9,047 nt of DNA. Source: Gammaproteobacteria bacterium (GTDB taxonomy: Bacteria > Pseudomonadota > Gammaproteobacteria > SZUA-152). The stretch covers positions 1 to 9,047 of the forward strand of contig JAUVNZ010000046.1 of NCBI GenBank assembly GCA_030599435.1, given 5' to 3'. The translations under genes were made by a program, and so were the position numbers. This document shows positions 6,905 through 9,047 of the stretch, in pieces; position 1 is the first letter of the stretch; every line of letters starts with the position of its first letter. A model generated the notes under the pieces. The model was not told the DNA's origin, ran no database searches, and saw only the letters and a list, made by a program, of their open reading frames with translations.

Positions 6905-7181
6905 ATTGAGTTAATTCCGCTTTTGTTTGTTTTTGTTTACTAAGCGTGATCATGCTGCTAAGTCGCTATCTTGTCGCTAATCGTCGTGAAACCGTTGTTA
7001 AAAACCAGTAAATTGCAGTTAAATGCTGTGAACTGGTCGTTGAGCAACAGAGCCGTTGTTAACTTGCGGCGATTATGGCGCATAGATTCGCTGATGTCCA
7101 GAAATAGGCATTTGTTGGAGATTCGCCGAAGTTGGCAGCAAGTTCGCAGCGAAATACTGTGTTTTTCGTTGAAACCGGGGA
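6905..7181 (-). promoter_or_regulatory. aroQ-accBC upstream region with phased direct repeats; probable promoter region
   Basis: This is the longest gene-free stretch (277 bp), between the tlpA-like gene and aroQ. On the plus strand it holds GTCGCTA at 6962-6968 and 6973-6979 and GTCGTGA at 6983-6989, spaced 11 and 10 bp. The 10-bp direct repeat CCGTTGTTAA lies at 6992-7001 and 7053-7062, a further GTCGTTGA at 7036-7043, and a short palindrome GTTGAGCAAC at 7039-7048. An AT-rich 10-bp tandem pair (6919-6938) lies close to the aroQ start. One weak promoter candidate on the minus strand is GCGACA (6977-6972), 17 bp, CATGAT (6954-6949), but it is unconvincing. I see no strong terminator after the tlpA-like gene. 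A promoter is inferred mainly from gap length. Confidence 0.4.
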
Positions 7182-7724
7182 TCAGAGTAGCTGCTTGATG
7201 TTTGCTTCAGCCATTTCCCGCGTCATTTCGCCGCGTTGGACGAAATGTATCTGGCCCTGGCGGTTGATTACCACCGTATAGGGAAGCGCTCCATAGCGAT
7301 TGCCATATTGTTTGGATATGTTGATGGCATCGTTTTCACCAATGAGCATTGGATAGTTAACACCGTAGGTATCCATGAATTCCAGCACGGCATCTTTTTT
7401 ATCAATGGCTATGCCAACAAATTGCACTCCGGCCGGGTTGTATTGTTCCTGTAGTTCAACAAAAGCAGGTGTTTCTTTAATGCAAGGTGGACACCAGGTT
7501 GCCCAAAAATTGAGTATTATAATTTTACCCGCCCATTCTTTGGATGTGTGTGTAATACCGTTTACGTCAGGTAGAACAAATTCAGGCGCAGGTTGATTTG
7601 CCGTCAATTGTACGGGCTGATGTTTTTCCGAACTGTTTGATAACTGTTTGAGTAGTAGATTGCCGCCCCACATGCTGACGATAAATGTGGCAATGTATGC
7701 AACGATACGAACAGGATGTTTCAT
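7182..7724 (-). CDS. Membrane-anchored TlpA/ResA-family thioredoxin-like protein
   Basis: A probable periplasmic thiol-disulfide reductase of the TlpA/ResA/AhpC-TSA-like group. The 180-residue protein has an N-terminal basic start and a single membrane segment (VRIVAYIATFIVSMWGG, about 5-21) that should anchor it with the thioredoxin domain in the periplasm. The domain spans about 42-180. APEFVLPDVNG is the usual TlpA opening, FWATWCPPC holds the redox pair Cys78/Cys81, and the cis-proline loop is GALPYTVVI with Pro148. Family members keep cysteines reduced for cytochrome c maturation or metal-site assembly; which substrate applies here cannot be told. It lies 17 bp after dsbD, whose product is the obvious electron donor. 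The symbol tlpA is often used for such proteins but orthology is not certain, so it is left blank. No Shine-Dalgarno sequence is visible. Confidence 0.9.
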   Translation of the reverse strand: MKHPVRIVAYIATFIVSMWGGNLLLKQLSNSSEKHQPVQLTANQPAPEFVLPDVNGITHTSKEWAGKIIILNFWATWCPPCIKETPAFVELQEQYNPAGVQFVGIAIDKKDAVLEFMDTYGVNYPMLIGENDAINISKQYGNRYGALPYTVVINRQGQIHFVQRGEMTREMAEANIKQLL

Positions 7725-7741
7725 ACGGCTGGTTTTATTTT

Positions 7742-9047
7742 TTAGATCTTGTTGAGGATTGCAATAAATTCATCAGGCTCTCTAAAGCCATAAAAATTTA
7801 AATCCTTGCGCATCTTGCCTTGTTTGTCAAAAAACAACATGGCGGGAGGGCCAAAGACCTTAAAGCGTTTTTTTATAGCTTCAGTCTTTTCATTATTTGG
7901 GTCTTCAACATCCACCTGTAGCATTACAAATTTATCCCGAAGTATTTTTTGTACTTCGGGTTTGGCGAAAGTGGCTTTTTCCATGCGCCGGCAATCAGTA
8001 CACCAGGTAGCGTAGTAGTCCAGTAACACCGCTTTGCCTGCGGTTTTTGCTTTTGCCAGCTCTCTATCCAGATCGTCAGTACTATGTAACTGTATGAACA
8101 GGTCGTGCGGTTCAACCGTGGCGCCTTGTGTCACTGCTCCCTGACTGCTTCCGAAACTCATGTGCGACATGTCCATGGGTTGCATCACATCGCGGTTGCC
8201 AAACACGCTACCCACCAGTGCCAACACACCCCAGATGAGTACTACGATGCCAAGCCCCTTCCACAGGTAGCGCCAATTACTGCTGCCCTCAGGAATATTT
8301 TGTGTAGCACCCATGTACACACCACAGACGATGAAGAAAATACCCCACAGCAACAAAATGGGTACCGCCTGTAATGGTGTGAGTATATAAATGGCGACAC
8401 CAATCAACAGTGCGCCAAAAATGTACTTGATGGTGTCCATCCATGTGCCAGCTTTGGGTAACAGGTGTCCTGCGCCCACGCCCATCATCACCAGAAAAAC
8501 GCCCATGCCCATGGCCATGGCGAACATCATGGAAGCGCCCAGTACCGGATCACCGGATTGAATGGCAACGACGAGCACCAGCATTAACAGCGGCGTGACA
8601 CAGGCGCCAACGATGAGAGCCGAGATCAAACCCAAAAAGAAAGTGCCGGTCATGGAGCCGCCTTTGACATTTTGGCTCTTCGATTGCAGCAGTGACTGAA
8701 TGGCCGAGGGCATTTGCAGCTGGAAGAAACCGAACATGGATAATGACAGAATCACTAAAATAACGGCGACGATACCGAGTGCCCAGGCATTCTGTGTATA
8801 GGCCTGTAATTGTGCGCCTGTAGCGCCAGCCAGCCAGCCGGCAACTGAATACGTTACTGCAGTGCCCATTACATAACTGCCGGACAACATGCCGGAGCGC
8901 ATTTTGGTGGGGTGCTCACCACTCTGACCAACAATGACACCCATCAGGATTGGAATCATAGGCAATACACAGGGTGTAAAGGTCAGTAGTAAACCAATGC
9001 CGAAGGCGAATAACAGGTTGCCGATGAAGCTGCGACGCTCTTCATTA
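7742..9047 (-). CDS. dsbD: Thiol:disulfide interchange protein DsbD (5' part missing at window edge)
   Basis: DsbD moves electrons from cytosolic thioredoxin across the inner membrane to periplasmic thioredoxin-fold partners. The reading frame is open to the window edge (434 codons present). The TTG at 8965 is internal, and the frame continues upstream as TFTPCVLPMIP. Numbering from the first complete codon, the DsbD beta membrane domain covers about 7-284 with roughly eight hydrophobic segments. Its two redox cysteines are Cys26 (TPCVLPM) and Cys149 (GACVTPL). The C-terminal thioredoxin domain (about 315-434) has YYATWCTDC with Cys349/Cys352 and a cis-proline at FGPPAM. The N-terminal periplasmic DsbD alpha domain, if present, lies outside the window. 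A Met/His-rich stretch, MQPMDMSHM at 288-296, occurs in the loop before the thioredoxin domain. The next gene, a TlpA-like thioredoxin 17 bp downstream, is a likely partner. Confidence 0.95.
   Translation of the reverse strand, partial: NEERRSFIGNLLFAFGIGLLLTFTPCVLPMIPILMGVIVGQSGEHPTKMRSGMLSGSYVMGTAVTYSVAGWLAGATGAQLQAYTQNAWALGIVAVILVILSLSMFGFFQLQMPSAIQSLLQSKSQNVKGGSMTGTFFLGLISALIVGACVTPLLMLVLVVAIQSGDPVLGASMMFAMAMGMGVFLVMMGVGAGHLLPKAGTWMDTIKYIFGALLIGVAIYILTPLQAVPILLLWGIFFIVCGVYMGATQNIPEGSSNWRYLWKGLGIVVLIWGVLALVGSVFGNRDVMQPMDMSHMSFGSSQGAVTQGATVEPHDLFIQLHSTDDLDRELAKAKTAGKAVLLDYYATWCTDCRRMEKATFAKPEVQKILRDKFVMLQVDVEDPNNEKTEAIKKRFKVFGPPAMLFFDKQGKMRKDLNFYGFREPDEFIAILNKI

Noticed and set aside
6971..7198. 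75-codon plus-strand ORF filling most of the aroQ upstream gap
   Set aside because: It starts at TTG without a ribosome-binding site, has no recognisable domain, runs against all neighbouring genes and overlaps the end of the tlpA-like gene. An open frame of this length in a 277-bp gap is plausible by chance.
7742..8965. dsbD starting at TTG 8965 as a complete short gene
   Set aside because: The frame is open to the window edge and the upstream residues (TFTPCV) belong to the first DsbD membrane segment and its essential cysteine, so 8965 is internal.
1..9047. Hidden defence island, mobile element, CRISPR or RNA gene
   Set aside because: Genes are collinear housekeeping genes in a conserved order. 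I saw no transposase, integrase, terminal inverted repeats, spacer-repeat pattern or tRNA-like fold.

Overview
This window looks like an ordinary, well-conserved chromosomal housekeeping locus of a gammaproteobacterium. Base composition is moderate (mid-40s % GC by eye). Genus cannot be determined from the sequence alone. All recognisable genes lie on the minus strand, so in transcription order the window reads from right to left: dsbD (5' part missing), a TlpA/ResA-type thioredoxin, aroQ, accB, accC, prmA, a PilZ-like protein, a zinc-ribbon/DUF3426 protein, and the first 18 codons of dusB. The order dsbD-(tlpA)-aroQ-accB-accC-prmA-...-dusB(-fis) is, from memory, the arrangement found in Pseudomonas and related gammaproteobacteria. 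That conserved order supports the lineage call and argues against a mobile island.

Layout. Positions 7182-9047 hold a periplasmic thiol-redox pair, the transmembrane electron transporter DsbD and a membrane-anchored thioredoxin separated by 17 bp. Positions 6905-7181 are the largest non-coding gap. It probably carries the promoter of the aroQ-accB-accC-prmA unit and contains short phased direct repeats. Positions 3614-6904 hold aroQ (shikimate pathway), accB and accC (biotin carrier and biotin carboxylase of acetyl-CoA carboxylase) and prmA (ribosomal protein L11 methyltransferase), with 44-57 bp gaps. Positions 205-3455 hold two less-characterised genes, the PilZ-like protein and the DUF3426 protein. 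Positions 1-56 are the start of dusB, too short to appear as an ORF but recognisable from its conserved N-terminus.

How the genes work together: DsbD passes cytosolic reducing power to periplasmic thioredoxin-fold proteins such as the adjacent TlpA-like protein. AccB and AccC perform the first half-reaction of fatty-acid synthesis. AroQ, PrmA and DusB serve aromatic biosynthesis and translation. Their grouping is conserved linkage rather than one pathway.

I did not find a novel defence, mobile or secretion system, tRNA, rRNA, CRISPR array or insertion sequence. The points worth a second look are modest: (i) none of the eight gene starts in the window has a recognisable Shine-Dalgarno sequence; (ii) several intergenic leaders carry local tandem duplications of 10-14 bp, one spanning the accC stop codon; (iii) the PilZ-like protein keeps the NxSxxG motif but seems to lack RxxxR; (iv) helically phased repeats lie upstream of aroQ; (v) a 45-bp tandem repeat extends the acidic linker of the DUF3426 protein; (vi) an isolated perfect Shine-Dalgarno-ATG lies on the opposite strand in the DUF3426-dusB gap.
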